Part shown: positions 1-8,693 of the stretch, in pieces
Layout of the letters: each line of letters starts with the position of its first letter
Numbering within the stretch: position 1 is the stretch's first letter
NCBI RefSeq assembly: GCF_003660455.1
Contig: NZ_QZVR01000005.1
Location: forward strand, 1 to 64,000
Reading direction: 5' to 3'
Origin: Nocardioides ferulae
GTDB lineage: Bacteria; Actinomycetota; Actinomycetes; Propionibacteriales; Nocardioidaceae
Length of the DNA: 64,000 bases
Made by a program: the position numbers and the translations under genes
Notes under the pieces: model-generated
Seen by the model: the letters and a program-made list of their open reading frames with translations, nothing else
Told to the model about the DNA's origin: nothing
Database searches by the model: none

Positions 1-62
1 ACCGCCCAGGGTGGGGACTTTCGATGAGCATCACTGGGGAATTCCGGCGAGCGCCATCAATG

Positions 63-2753
63 TCAGCGGCCGATGCCAGGACCACGGGTCGGAGCGGCCA
101 CCGTCGGACGGTTCTCGAGCCGCCGACGCTGAGCGAGTACGGCGGCCTGCAGGCCAGCCGACCGCGGAGCCTGACTTCCGTACCGCTCGATGTCCTCGTC
201 GACCCGGGTTGCCGCGTGGCCCGGCCCGAGGTCGGCGCGGTCGCGACTGAAGACCTCGATCCATTGCCGCCGCGCCTCGTCGACCGACTCGGCGACCAGG
301 TGCGCGACGTTGCTGTGCCGGCCGCGGGTCATGCCGACGTACGCGGCGGCGGCGCCGGTTCCCTCGCCGACAACGAGACGCGCGGAGTGGACGGTGTCCC
401 CCTGCGCGCCGTGGACTGTGGAGGCGAAGGCCAGCTCGACATGGTCGCGGACGTAGTCGGCGGGCAACTCGCGTTGGCCGGCCCGGCCGGTGACCACCAG
501 GCTGCCGTCGTCCCCGATGCCGGAGACCGTCCAGACGTCGCGGTTCGCGACGCCGAGGTCGCGGTCGTTGCGTCGGGTGGCGACTCGGTCGCCGAGGCCG
601 ATGCGTTCACCTCGGCTGGTGATCTGCTCACCATCCGACTCCCCAGTGGGGCGGCGCCGGTCGCGAATCGCGGCGTTGATGGACCCGACCTGCTCGCGGG
701 TGTCGGCGATGATCAGTTCGTCTCCCTCGGCGCCGATGTCGGCGAGTACGGCGGTGCGCTCGACCTCTGAGGGATGTACGACGATCCGTCCGCGCCCGAG
801 CAACTCGTCGAAGACCTCGCCAGGCGACTCGCCGGAGCGCATCCGCAGACTCAACGCGGCGTACTCCGGATCGCTGAAGCGGTGCACCGACTCGAGCTCG
901 AGGTGTGCCTCGGGCCGTACCCATCGTGCAGCGAGATCGAGCACGCCGCCGCGTCCGACAGCGGGCAGCTGGTGGCGGTCGCCGAGCAGCGCCACAGTTG
1001 CGTGGGCCTGGTCGGCGATGGCGAAGAGTGCACGAGCCGTGTCTTGGTCGAGCATCCCCGCCTCGTCGACCAGAAGCACGTCGCCGGGCAGCAGACGTGC
1101 GCTGGCCTCGGGGGTGGCGTCGACGCGCGACCAGTATCCGTCGTCGTCCCACCGGAACCCGTGCTGGTGAGCGAGCCAGGCCGCGGAGTACGCGTCGGCG
1201 CCGGCCTCGCTGCGCGCGGCTTGCGCGGCCTTGAGTGTCGGTGTGACGACCACAAGTCGTCGGTCCTGCGCCTCGAGCGTGTCACGTGCGGCGGCCAGCG
1301 TCGTGGTCTTGCCAGCACCAGCAGCGCCCTCGATGACGAGCAGGGAGGCGTCACCGGCGAGGGCCGCCACAACCGCCTGCTGGGCGCGATCGAGGTGGCC
1401 GGTCCCACGGACGCGAGGCGCCGGCGCGACAGGCCGCAAGGATCGGGCGGCGATGGTGTTCAGCAGTTCGTCTTCGACAGCGAGCACAAGGTCGGACGTC
1501 AGGCTCCGGACGTGCTCGGGTACGTCGGACCGCACACGCAGCGCTCGGCAGGCACTCACGGCGCGCATGGTGAGGTCCTCTGCCAACTCGGTGCGGACGC
1601 CCCGTTCGGCCACCACCCCCACCGAGGCGATCACCTTTTCGGCCTCCCCTCGGATGTCGGCGGCGTTCCACGCCGACCGCTTGGCTCCGAGTCGAAGGAG
1701 GATGAGCTCGACCGCGACGTCACGGTTGATCGCGCCGATCGCCGGCGCGCGCCCTTTCAACGTCTTTAATTCCTTTAAACATGGGCCGCCCGCAGGCGGC
1801 GCCGGCGCGCGGAACCCGAGCTCGACCAGCTCCTCGTGCCACCGCGTCACGAGCTCGCTGCCGTTCTCCGGCACGACCTTGTCCGGTCGCGCGTCCGCCC
1901 ACGCACGTCGGTCCCATGACCGCCGCAACTTCGGCCCCGGCTCCTGTCCCGGATGGTCGGCTCGCCACTCCGCCTCGTAGCGGTCGATGTTGCGCGCGAT
2001 CTGGCTCGAGCGCTCGCTGAACCGGCCGGCGTACGGCGCAAGCTCGGCGACCTCGCCGGCGTCGTCGAGTGTGTAGCCGTGCCCGGCCAGGGCGGTGCGG
2101 AACTCGGGATCGCACAGGACCGCGGCGTGACCGATCCCGTTGAGCGCCTCGATGGAGTCGACGACCCCGACCGAGTGGAGGCCGCGCCAGGCGCCGGCGG
2201 CGAACACCCGTGCGTTGATCTGAAGGTGGAGATGGCGGTGCGGGTCGCCGGCGCGCGAGGTGTAGTGCCGGATGACCGCAGCCTCGAGGTTCTCGACGGG
2301 AACCTGGACCTGTCGACCGCGCGGCCCGACGCGCGTCGTTGCGTGCTGCGCGACCCAGTCGATGATCTCCTCGGCAGCGCGCGTCTGCGCAGCGTCGTAC
2401 GCGGCGGCGATCTCGGGATGGAGCGCGGCGGCGAGCGACCAGGTCTTGAGGCCGTTGACGACGACCTCGACGAACCTGAGAGCGTGGTCGTCGTTGCGCA
2501 GCCGGCCCTTCGCCTGACCGCTCTCAACGTCGTAGCCCGCGACCCACCGCTCATAGGTCTCGCCGTCCATGACGGTGGAGCGCTGGGATTTACACTTCGT
2601 TACACATCCCTGCGTGTGTAACGACGCGGAGATCCGCTCGGCGATGCCGCTGCCCTCGGCGAGGTAGTAGTCGTCGGCACGCGCGTGGTCGGCCTCGACG
2701 TAGCTGCGCGCAGCCGCTGCGGATCCTCGGTAGAACTTCACGCCGCCGTGCAT
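63..2753 (-). CDS. MobF-family conjugative relaxase with C-terminal helicase (TraA/TrwC-like)
   Basis: Nicks DNA at an oriT and unwinds the transferred strand in conjugation. The N-terminal TrwC domain (about residues 1-300) carries the HUH metal site HRHLH near residues 172-176 and several N-terminal tyrosines that could attack DNA. The C-terminal half is a superfamily 1 helicase with Walker A GAAGAGKT near 480, Walker B LLVDEAGMLD, GDRHQLP, and a late STVHGAQGDT / YVGMTRGR block. The protein is about 896 residues, shorter than the roughly 1,100 common in actinobacterial homologues. I chose the ATG at 2753 (MHGGVKFYRG, the usual family start); a GTG at 2777 is possible. Two AT-rich stretches inside the gene, near residues 41-62 and 325-335, read poorly against the family as I remember it. 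The direct-repeat block 2758-2787 lies immediately upstream. Confidence 0.88.
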   Translation of the reverse strand: MHGGVKFYRGSAAAARSYVEADHARADDYYLAEGSGIAERISASLHTQGCVTKCKSQRSTVMDGETYERWVAGYDVESGQAKGRLRNDDHALRFVEVVVNGLKTWSLAAALHPEIAAAYDAAQTRAAEEIIDWVAQHATTRVGPRGRQVQVPVENLEAAVIRHYTSRAGDPHRHLHLQINARVFAAGAWRGLHSVGVVDSIEALNGIGHAAVLCDPEFRTALAGHGYTLDDAGEVAELAPYAGRFSERSSQIARNIDRYEAEWRADHPGQEPGPKLRRSWDRRAWADARPDKVVPENGSELVTRWHEELVELGFRAPAPPAGGPCLKELKTLKGRAPAIGAINRDVAVELILLRLGAKRSAWNAADIRGEAEKVIASVGVVAERGVRTELAEDLTMRAVSACRALRVRSDVPEHVRSLTSDLVLAVEDELLNTIAARSLRPVAPAPRVRGTGHLDRAQQAVVAALAGDASLLVIEGAAGAGKTTTLAAARDTLEAQDRRLVVVTPTLKAAQAARSEAGADAYSAAWLAHQHGFRWDDDGYWSRVDATPEASARLLPGDVLLVDEAGMLDQDTARALFAIADQAHATVALLGDRHQLPAVGRGGVLDLAARWVRPEAHLELESVHRFSDPEYAALSLRMRSGESPGEVFDELLGRGRIVVHPSEVERTAVLADIGAEGDELIIADTREQVGSINAAIRDRRRPTGESDGEQITSRGERIGLGDRVATRRNDRDLGVANRDVWTVSGIGDDGSLVVTGRAGQRELPADYVRDHVELAFASTVHGAQGDTVHSARLVVGEGTGAAAAYVGMTRGRHSNVAHLVAESVDEARRQWIEVFSRDRADLGPGHAATRVDEDIERYGSQAPRSAGLQAAVLAQRRRLENRPTVAAPTRGPGIGR

Positions 2754-2757
2754 TGGC

Positions 2758-2787
2758 CGCTCGTCACCGCCCGTCACTACTCGTCAA
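2758..2787. repeat. Three direct 10-bp repeats, block 1
   Basis: Three consecutive 10-mers, CGCTCGTCAC, CGCCCGTCAC and TACTCGTCAA, share the core CTCGTCA (one variant CCCGTCA) at an exact 10-bp period, one helical turn. The block abuts the chosen relaxase start. With block 2 it frames the relaxase upstream region. Confidence 0.7.
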
Positions 2788-2903
2788 AGGCTCCTGAAAT
2801 GACGCTCGGCCCGCCCGAGTGGGCGGACCGATCTACGGACTTTCGTAGCATGCGTGCCGCTCGGTTTGAACGCTTGAAGCGGCTTGGCGGGGCGCCGGTT
2901 TCC
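2788..2903. other. Candidate oriT or relaxase control region between two iteron blocks
   Basis: This non-coding stretch holds two hairpins between the repeat blocks. The first pairs TCGGCCCGCCC (2806-2816) with GGGCGGACCGA (2821-2831) across a GAGT loop, with one C-A mismatch. The second pairs CTACG (2833-2837) with CGTAG (2844-2848) around GACTTT. A relaxase gene starts just to the left, and oriT sites commonly sit beside relaxase genes and contain inverted repeats and iterons. No nic site can be named from sequence alone. A promoter or operator for the relaxase is the main alternative. Confidence 0.4.
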
Positions 2904-2933
2904 GGCCTCGTCAGGACTCGTCACTCCTCGTCA
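2904..2933. repeat. Three direct 10-bp repeats, block 2
   Basis: Three consecutive 10-mers, GGCCTCGTCA, GGACTCGTCA and CTCCTCGTCA, carry the core CTCGTCA at an exact 10-bp period. The orientation matches block 1, whose first unit starts 146 bp away. The block lies between the stop of the small gene at 2957 and the relaxase. Confidence 0.7.
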
Positions 2934-2956
2934 TCGGGCGCGGGCTCCTGGGGCGT

Positions 2957-3292
2957 TTACCACTCGAGCTCGAGAGGATCGGTGATCTCGTTGAGCCGGT
3001 GGTGGACGTTCGCGATCACGTCTCGCGCCGGCTGGTCCCAGCTCAACTCCTGGAGCCGCGCGAGCATCTGGTTGACGATCACGAGGCCCGTCTCGAAGGG
3101 GATCTCGCCGGACGGCGTCGACCTCTGGGACGTAGCTCCAAGGCCCGGCGGCGAGGTGCATGCCGGAGAGGTAGAGCCACGTCTCGCTGCGGGTGTCGAA
3201 GGTCGATGCGCGTCTCGCAGGTGCTGCAGGAGGTCGCTCAGGATGGAGTAGAGCTCGTCCGGGTCGTGCCACCACGTGGGTTCTTGTGTCAT
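2957..3292 (-). pseudogene. Small accessory gene with two compensating frame changes; unknown function
   Basis: The frame opened by ATG at 3292 gives a convincing start (MTQEPTWWHDPDELYSILSD) and a convincing end (LVIVNQMLARLQELSWDQPA...). Its middle, roughly 3205-3115, is poor: many Arg/Ser/Pro/Thr and low GC at third codon positions. In that middle the neighbouring frame reads as normal protein (FDTRSETWLYLSGMHLAAGP, then WSYVPEV) with strong G/C third positions. The parsimonious reading is one gene of about 111 residues with two opposite indels, either real decay or sequencing errors. The family is not recognised. Its place just upstream of the relaxase suggests an element-borne accessory role, but that is context only. 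Confidence 0.5.
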
Positions 3293-3478
3293 GCCGGCAC
3301 CGTCGTGGCGGGAGAGGAACCCTCGCCCTCAGCAGCAACGATTCTGTGGAGAACTGCCGTCAACGGGCGCGCTGTGAGTTGAAGTCGGCCGCCTCCGCGA
3401 GCCCGCACGGACTGATACGGCCCTATAACTTCGGCACCAGGAGCCGGGAGTTATCGGCGGCTATAGGACGTCGACGCG

Positions 3479-3501
3479 AGGTATCGGGTCGCTCGATACC
3501 T
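3479..3501 (-). terminator. Hairpin just downstream of the XRE gene
   Basis: AGGTATCG (3479-3486) pairs perfectly with CGATACCT (3494-3501) around a 7-base loop. It begins five bases beyond the XRE gene's stop on the minus strand. There is no clear U tract, so terminator function is inferred from position. A regulatory inverted repeat is the alternative. Confidence 0.4.
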
Positions 3502-3505
3502 ACCT

Positions 3506-3733
3506 TCAGAGGACGTCGACGAGCTCCGACAGCGGTACGTCGAGGGCGACCGCGACGGCGTAGAGCGTGTCGATCCGTGGCGTCTTGGTCGCGCCCTCGA
3601 GGTTGATGATCGTGCGGCGACCGACCCCGGACTCCTCCGCGAGACGGTCGATGCTCCAGCCCTTCTCGTGCCGGATCTGCGCGACCTTGATGCCCAAGGC
3701 GTGGAGCTTCGGGGCACGGTACGGCGAGGGCAC
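3506..3733 (-). CDS. XRE-family helix-turn-helix regulator
   Basis: A 75-residue single-domain DNA-binding protein of the Cro/CI (XRE) type. The helix-turn-helix occupies roughly residues 14-68: KVAQIRHEKGWSIDRLAEES, then VGRRTIINLEGATKTPRIDT, then a closing helix LYAVAVALDVPLSELVDVL. It is probably a repressor of the element. The start is a GTG at 3733 and no stronger internal start is seen. It is divergent from the zinc-ribbon gene at 3800, and the gap between them carries three GTGCAC palindromes. These are an obvious candidate operator for autoregulation (inference). Confidence 0.8.
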   Translation of the reverse strand: MPSPYRAPKLHALGIKVAQIRHEKGWSIDRLAEESGVGRRTIINLEGATKTPRIDTLYAVAVALDVPLSELVDVL

Positions 3734-3749
3734 GCCTCAATCTCGCGTG

Positions 3750-3782
3750 GTGCACTACGGTGCACAGTGTTCTAAAGTGCAC
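3750..3782. promoter_or_regulatory. Three GTGCAC palindromes between divergent genes (candidate XRE operator)
   Basis: GTGCAC occurs at 3750-3755, 3760-3765 and 3777-3782. The first and third copies extend to GTGCACTAC. The start-to-start spacings are 10 and 17 bp. The site sits between the XRE gene start (3733, minus) and the zinc-ribbon gene start (3800, plus), so a dimeric repressor here could control both. Confidence 0.45.
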
Positions 3783-3799
3783 TACCTGATCGGAGCGTC

Positions 3800-3982
3800 A
3801 TGGAGCCGCCGCATAAGCACGAGATCCCAGCCGACGTGATCCCCGGCTTCGCGTCGCCATGGGACGGGACGGACGTCCCGTGCCCGCGGTGCGGCTCCGG
3901 GATCGGAGAGACGTGCCGTGTCCGACCTGGCCACAAGGCCTTCTTCGCTCATCCCGAGCGGGCCGCGATCTCTACGCGGTGA
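3800..3982 (+). CDS. Small zinc-ribbon protein
   Basis: A 60-residue protein with the pattern CPRCGSGIGETC around residues 28-39, followed by a basic stretch and a terminal histidine/arginine pair (PGHKAFFAHPERAA). Small C-x2-C...C...H zinc-binding proteins of this kind are frequent in actinobacterial phages and mobile elements. The exact role is unknown; nucleic-acid binding is likely. ATG at 3800 is preceded by GGAG at a suitable distance. The end overlaps, convergently, the 3' end of the remnant at 3972-4314. Confidence 0.6.
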   Translation: MEPPHKHEIPADVIPGFASPWDGTDVPCPRCGSGIGETCRVRPGHKAFFAHPERAAISTR

Positions 3983-4314
3983 CCGGCTGGGCGCGGCCTC
4001 TCTGAAGGTCCTCGAGGTGCTGAGAGAGCGTCTCAGCTGACACGGGCGCGTAGTCCCACCAGTCGACGCCGACGTTGATGTCCCACGTCCCGCTTGGTAG
4101 GACGCTCGCGGAACGCCTCGTGCGCATGGCCGCGGAGCAGCGGGATGCCCTCGTCGCGCAGCCCGAACTGCGCGTAGCGGTCCTCGTCATGGGAGTCGCC
4201 GGCGTAGGGGAAGTGCGACAGCAGCACCCGTGTCGCCGGCGCCTGGGGATGCGGCGGCGGAAGCGAGACCGCGACGTCCATAGCCGCCCCGAAACGGCGG
4301 CGACCCCCGTGCAA
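3972..4314 (-). pseudogene. Metallophosphoesterase remnant, 5'-truncated and frameshifted
   Basis: Two frames together give the C-terminal part of a calcineurin-like phosphoesterase. The first, from ATG at 4281, reads VLLSHFPYAGDSHDEDRYAQ and IPLLRGHAHEAFRER, containing the family's SHFPY and GH-x-H metal-binding motifs. A frame change near 4090-4105 is needed to continue into GTWDINVGVDWWDYAPVSAE, the expected C-terminus (INVG-D-W...PVS). The usual N-terminal metal ligands are absent, and the next gene begins immediately upstream. No functional enzyme is expected. It is probably debris of a phage-type or element-borne gene. Confidence 0.6.
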
Positions 4315-5580
4315 TCAGAACGGCGGCTCCCCATCGCCTGCGATCTCATCCGCGGAGCCTGGCGACACCTTCGCCAGCTCGAGGAAGGCCTTGGCTCTCG
4401 CCAGTACCTCGTCATACGTCAGGATTTCGGGTTCGGTGAGCGACCGCCGAAACCCTTCGAAGGCCAGAAACTTCTCCTCGTGGATGCGGCCGTCGTCCGT
4501 CAGGTCCTCGAGCGTGCCGACCACCAGATAGCTGCGAGGCTTGAGGTTGTAGGCGCGCTCGCCCGTGACGTAGCCATCGACCTTTCGCTCGAGTTGGCGG
4601 CCGATGTCATCCTGCGCCCGGCGCACGGTGGCGTGTGCCTGAGCAACACCTCGGGTGACATGAGTTGATACCGGCCAAGCGCCCGAGCGGAATTGGCTCG
4701 CTTCCAAGAGAGGGACATCGTGCCTCTTGATCTCGGCGTAGACGAGGGCCTTGATCGCACCGGCCGTCTCCATGAGAGCGTCGGCTTCCTTGCCTGGCCC
4801 AGCGACGCTCGAACCTGCGACGTACCTCTCCAGGCGCTGCGGATCCCACGAGGTGAAGAGGTGGGCAGACAGACCAACTCCCAGCAGCCAGGGATTGGCC
4901 TCGAAGAAGCGCTGCCAAACGACCTCTGGGCCTCGACCCCCGGCCACCTCTGCGAAAAAGTCGGCGTCGGAAAGCATGCGGCTGAACCTCTCCACGACTT
5001 CCTGCCGTGCCCGCAGAGCGAGCACATCCGTGGCGTCGACGTCGCCTTCGATGAGCGCACGCAGAGCGCTTGGATCCTCGGCGTAGATCGCTTTGAGCCG
5101 CTCCGGATCCGCCACGACCTGTCGGATCATGGCCTCGTCGACGCGGACGCCATGCGGTTCCCGGGGGTCAACGCCGCTAAGAAGCGCGCAGAAGTCGAAC
5201 AGCCTCCGGGCGCCCTCGGCATCAAGTCGGATGGCATCCACGACTTGAGGGTTGGGGCCGCCGGCACCCTCGACGCGCTGGATGCGGATCTCGGAGACGC
5301 CGCCGACATCGCCCACGACCCGCGCCTGGACTTGGACGCGCCCCTTGGGGGACCGGTAGAGATCCTCTGTCATGCTCGTCGGCCCATCAAGATCACCTTC
5401 ACCCAGATCATCGGCAACCACCTGCCATGCCGTCTTGGTCGGCTGCCCAACTTCGCTCGCGCGGCCGTACTTCAACGGGAAGGCTCTGCTCGTGATGAAC
5501 CGGCCAAGCGTTCGTCGCACCGCGTACTCACCAGCTGTGAGCGGCTCCTCTGGCTCGAACTGGTCCCAGACCACGTCCAT
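4315..5580 (-). CDS. sduA: Shedu defence protein SduA (DUF4263)
   Basis: A 421-residue protein matching the Shedu family of single-gene phage-defence nucleases. The C-terminal DUF4263 domain starts with FFEANPWLLG near residue 225. It continues through VAGPGKEADALMETAG (D267) and LVYAEIKRHD (E283, K285), which form the PD-(D/E)xK nuclease core. It then has YNLKPRSYLVVGTLEDL and FLAFEGFRRSLTEPEILTYD. The N-terminal 200 residues are the variable, probably sensing, part. The ATG at 5580 overlaps the hsdR stop as TGATG, so translation is coupled to the type I restriction subunit. That placement is unusual for a system usually described as standing alone. Confidence 0.85.
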   Translation of the reverse strand: MDVVWDQFEPEEPLTAGEYAVRRTLGRFITSRAFPLKYGRASEVGQPTKTAWQVVADDLGEGDLDGPTSMTEDLYRSPKGRVQVQARVVGDVGGVSEIRIQRVEGAGGPNPQVVDAIRLDAEGARRLFDFCALLSGVDPREPHGVRVDEAMIRQVVADPERLKAIYAEDPSALRALIEGDVDATDVLALRARQEVVERFSRMLSDADFFAEVAGGRGPEVVWQRFFEANPWLLGVGLSAHLFTSWDPQRLERYVAGSSVAGPGKEADALMETAGAIKALVYAEIKRHDVPLLEASQFRSGAWPVSTHVTRGVAQAHATVRRAQDDIGRQLERKVDGYVTGERAYNLKPRSYLVVGTLEDLTDDGRIHEEKFLAFEGFRRSLTEPEILTYDEVLARAKAFLELAKVSPGSADEIAGDGEPPF

Positions 5581-8500
5581 CAGCCGCTGCCAGACCCGAC
5601 TCCAGCGAAGAGCTCTGCCTGCTCGAGGACGAGCTCGATCGCCTTCTCCTCCAGGTCGGGCGGATAGCCGTTGATCGCGAGCAGACGGCGGACCTTCGAC
5701 CGCATCCCAGCCTTGACCGACTCCTTGTAGTTCCAGTCGATCGTGACCGAGTTGCGCACCGACCAGACGAGGTCGACCGAGATCTTCTTGAGCTTCTCGT
5801 CGCCGAGCTCGAGGACAGCCGCCTCGTTCTGGACGATGGCGTCGTAGAACGCGGCTTCGGCCTCGCTCAGGCCGAGCTGCTCGTGTCGGTTGGACTGATC
5901 GCGCATCTCCTTGGCGAGCTTGACCAGCTCCGCGATGATCTCGGCCGTCGTGAGCGAGCGGTTGGTGTACTTGTTGATCGCCTCCTCCAACTGCTCGGAG
6001 AACTTGCGCGACTGGACGAGGTTGGACCGGGCGACGGTCTTGATCCGGTCGTTGAGGATTCTCCGCAGCAGTCCGAGCTGGAGGTTGGGCTTGTCCTTGT
6101 GAGCCAGGGAGTCGAGGAACTCGTCGGAGAGGATCGAGATCTCGGGTGTCTCTACTCCGGCGAGCTTGTAGATGTCGACGACCTCGTCGGCGGCGACTGC
6201 CTCGTTCACGAGCTGGCCGATGGCGGTGTCCACCTCGACGGCGCCGGAGCCGCCGCGACCCGAGTCGGGGTTGAGGATCTTCAGGATCGCGGCCCGCACG
6301 TCGGTGAAGAGTCGTACGTCGTTCCGGATCCCCGCTGCTTCCTCCCTCGCGCCGGCCAAGGCGTACGCCTTCGCCAGAGCAAGCACCTGATCGAGGAAGC
6401 GGCTCTGTCGGTCCTGGTCGGCCATGACAAAGTCGAGCACTTTAGCGTGCTCGGCGAGCCGCTGGCCTGCGGAGAGGTCGGGTGAGGAGTCGTAGTCGCA
6501 CCCATGCAGCAGCTCGCGCACGATGTCGTGCTTCTCAAGCATCGCGTCCACGAGCTCGTCGATCGGTACGCCGGCCTGGTCGCGGTCGGAGGGCGAGTAC
6601 TCGACGAGCGCCTTCTGGAGGTTGGCGAACACGCCGATGTAGTCGACGATCAGACCGCCGGGCTTGTCGCGGAAGGTGCGGTTGACGCGGGCGATCGCCT
6701 GCATCAGTCCGGCGCCCTGCATGGTCTTGTCGACGTACATGGTGTGCATCGACGGGGCGTCGAAGCCGGTGAGCCACATGTCGCGGACGATGACGATCTC
6801 GAGTGGATCGTCCGGGTCCTTCGCGCGTGCCTTGATGTCGCGGCGAACGTCCTTGGAGTGCAGGTGCGGCTGGAATGCCGGCGGGTCGGCGGCCGACCCG
6901 GTCATGACGACCTTGATCCGGCCGGCCATCGGGTCCTCGGAGTGCCAGTCGGGACGCAGGGCCACGATCTTCTCGTAGAGGCGTACGGCGATGCGACGCG
7001 ACATGGTCACGATCATCGCCTTGCCGAGCATCGCCTCGCGGCGCTTCTCCCAGTGCTGCACGATGTCGGCGGCGATGAGGTCGAGCCGGTCCTCGGCGCC
7101 GACGATGGCCTCGAGCCGGGCCCATCTGGACTTTGCCTTCCGGGCCTCGTCCTCCTCGACCTCGCTGGTGATCTCGTCGGCGAGCTCGTCGAGTGCGCCC
7201 ATGTCGGCCTCTGACAGGCCGACCTTCGCGAGCCTGGACTCGTAGTAGATCTTGACCGTGGCGCCGTCCTCGACGGCGCGCGTGAGGTCGTAGACGTCGA
7301 TGTAGTCGCCGAAGACCGAGCGTGTGGACTTGTCCCCGGACTCGATGGGCGTGCCGGTGAACCCGAGGAAGGTCGCTCCCGGGAGCGCGTCGCGCATGTG
7401 CTTGGCGAGCCCGGCCTTGAGGGTGCCGTCGGCCGCCAGGGTCTCGCCGAAGCCGTACTGCGAGCGGTGGGCCTCGTCGGCGACAACCACGACGTTGCGC
7501 CGGTCGGTGAGCACGGGGTTGACGTCACCGCCGACCAGTGGCGCGAACTTCTGCAGCGTCGTGAAGACGATGCCGCCCGAGGCGCGTTGCAGCAGCGAGC
7601 GCAGGTCTGCTCGCGACGCGGCCTGGACCGGCTTCTCAGGCAGGATCGCTGCGGGCGCGAAGACCTCGCCGAACAGCTGGTCGTCCAGGTCGTTCCGGTC
7701 GGTGAGGAACACCAGGGTCGGGTTGCCCATCCGCGGGTCTCGCATCACCTTCGCGGCATAGAGGAGCATCTCGATGCTCTTGCCGGAGCCCTGCGTGTGC
7801 CAGACGACGCCGCCGCGCCGATCGCCGGTCGGCCCGGCGGCCTCGACGGTGGACTCGACGGCAGCATTGACGGCCCAGTACTGGTGATACTTCGCGACCC
7901 GCTTCACCAGTCCGCCGGCCTCGTCGGAGAACACGACGAAGCTCTTCAGCAGGTCGAGGAACCTGGCCGGCTCGAACACACCCTTGAGCAAGACCTCCAA
8001 GGCGGGCTTGTCGGTGACGACGTCGCGGCCGTCGATGGTCTTCCACGGTGCGTAGTGCTCGAAGGCACCGGTGAAGGAGCTCATCGCGGCCGAGGTCCCG
8101 TCGGAGATGACCGTAACCGCGTTGGGCGTGAACAGGGCCGGAATGTCGGTGCGGTAGGTCTGCACCTGGTTCCACGCGGTGCGGAGCGTCGCGTGCTCGG
8201 CGACGGAGCTCTTCAGCTCGAGCAAGCCCAGCGGGATCCCGTTGACGTAGACGAGGACGTCGGGTCGGCGGTTCCTGTTGCCGACGATGGTCACCTGGTT
8301 GACCGCGAGCCAGTCATTCTGGTCAGGCTGGTCGAAGTCGATGAGACGCACGTGCGCCGTGCGCACCTGACCGTCTGCGCCGCGGTGCTCGACCGGCACA
8401 CCGTCGACGAGCAGCCGGTGGACGCGGAGGTTCTCGGCAAGCTCGGACTGCGACTCGGCCCGGCGCAGGCGCTTGATGGCCTCGTCGACCAGGTCCGCGT

Positions 8501-8684
8501 GGTTGGGGTTGAGCCGTCGCCCCGCGGCACGGAGCCGGTCGAGCAGGTAGACCTCGTCCCACGAGGCCCGCTCCTCGGCCATGCCGCCAGGCCCGATGTT
8601 GGGGCCGAACTCGGTGGCGTATCCGACCTCGCGGAGGTAATCGAGGGCGGCGGCCTCGATCACCGCCTCGTCGAACTGCGACAC
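5580..8684 (-). CDS. hsdR: Type I restriction endonuclease subunit R
   Basis: A 1,034-residue motor and nuclease subunit of a type I restriction-modification complex. It translocates DNA and cleaves unmethylated targets together with HsdM and HsdS. The N-terminal nuclease domain has [20 protein letters not shown] (D142, E156, K158). The helicase domain has Walker A HTQGSGKS near 297, DEAHRSQYG near 405, TGTPI, and later [13 protein letters not shown] and [10 protein letters not shown] motifs. Length is typical of the family. The gene starts nine bases after the AlbA_2 gene stops and overlaps the sduA start. It is separated from hsdS by two other genes, an arrangement seen in R-linked type I loci. 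Confidence 0.95.
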   Translation of the reverse strand: MSQFDEAVIEAAALDYLREVGYATEFGPNIGPGGMAEERASWDEVYLLDRLRAAGRRLNPNHADLVDEAIKRLRRAESQSELAENLRVHRLLVDGVPVEHRGADGQVRTAHVRLIDFDQPDQNDWLAVNQVTIVGNRNRRPDVLVYVNGIPLGLLELKSSVAEHATLRTAWNQVQTYRTDIPALFTPNAVTVISDGTSAAMSSFTGAFEHYAPWKTIDGRDVVTDKPALEVLLKGVFEPARFLDLLKSFVVFSDEAGGLVKRVAKYHQYWAVNAAVESTVEAAGPTGDRRGGVVWHTQGSGKSIEMLLYAAKVMRDPRMGNPTLVFLTDRNDLDDQLFGEVFAPAAILPEKPVQAASRADLRSLLQRASGGIVFTTLQKFAPLVGGDVNPVLTDRRNVVVVADEAHRSQYGFGETLAADGTLKAGLAKHMRDALPGATFLGFTGTPIESGDKSTRSVFGDYIDVYDLTRAVEDGATVKIYYESRLAKVGLSEADMGALDELADEITSEVEEDEARKAKSRWARLEAIVGAEDRLDLIAADIVQHWEKRREAMLGKAMIVTMSRRIAVRLYEKIVALRPDWHSEDPMAGRIKVVMTGSAADPPAFQPHLHSKDVRRDIKARAKDPDDPLEIVIVRDMWLTGFDAPSMHTMYVDKTMQGAGLMQAIARVNRTFRDKPGGLIVDYIGVFANLQKALVEYSPSDRDQAGVPIDELVDAMLEKHDIVRELLHGCDYDSSPDLSAGQRLAEHAKVLDFVMADQDRQSRFLDQVLALAKAYALAGAREEAAGIRNDVRLFTDVRAAILKILNPDSGRGGSGAVEVDTAIGQLVNEAVAADEVVDIYKLAGVETPEISILSDEFLDSLAHKDKPNLQLGLLRRILNDRIKTVARSNLVQSRKFSEQLEEAINKYTNRSLTTAEIIAELVKLAKEMRDQSNRHEQLGLSEAEAAFYDAIVQNEAAVLELGDEKLKKISVDLVWSVRNSVTIDWNYKESVKAGMRSKVRRLLAINGYPPDLEEKAIELVLEQAELFAGVGSGSG

Positions 8685-8693
8685 CCGCTGACC

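Noticed and set aside
3345..3353. TGTGGAGAA, a DnaA-box-like 9-mer near the accessory genes
   Set aside because: A single isolated copy in the mobile region; likely chance.
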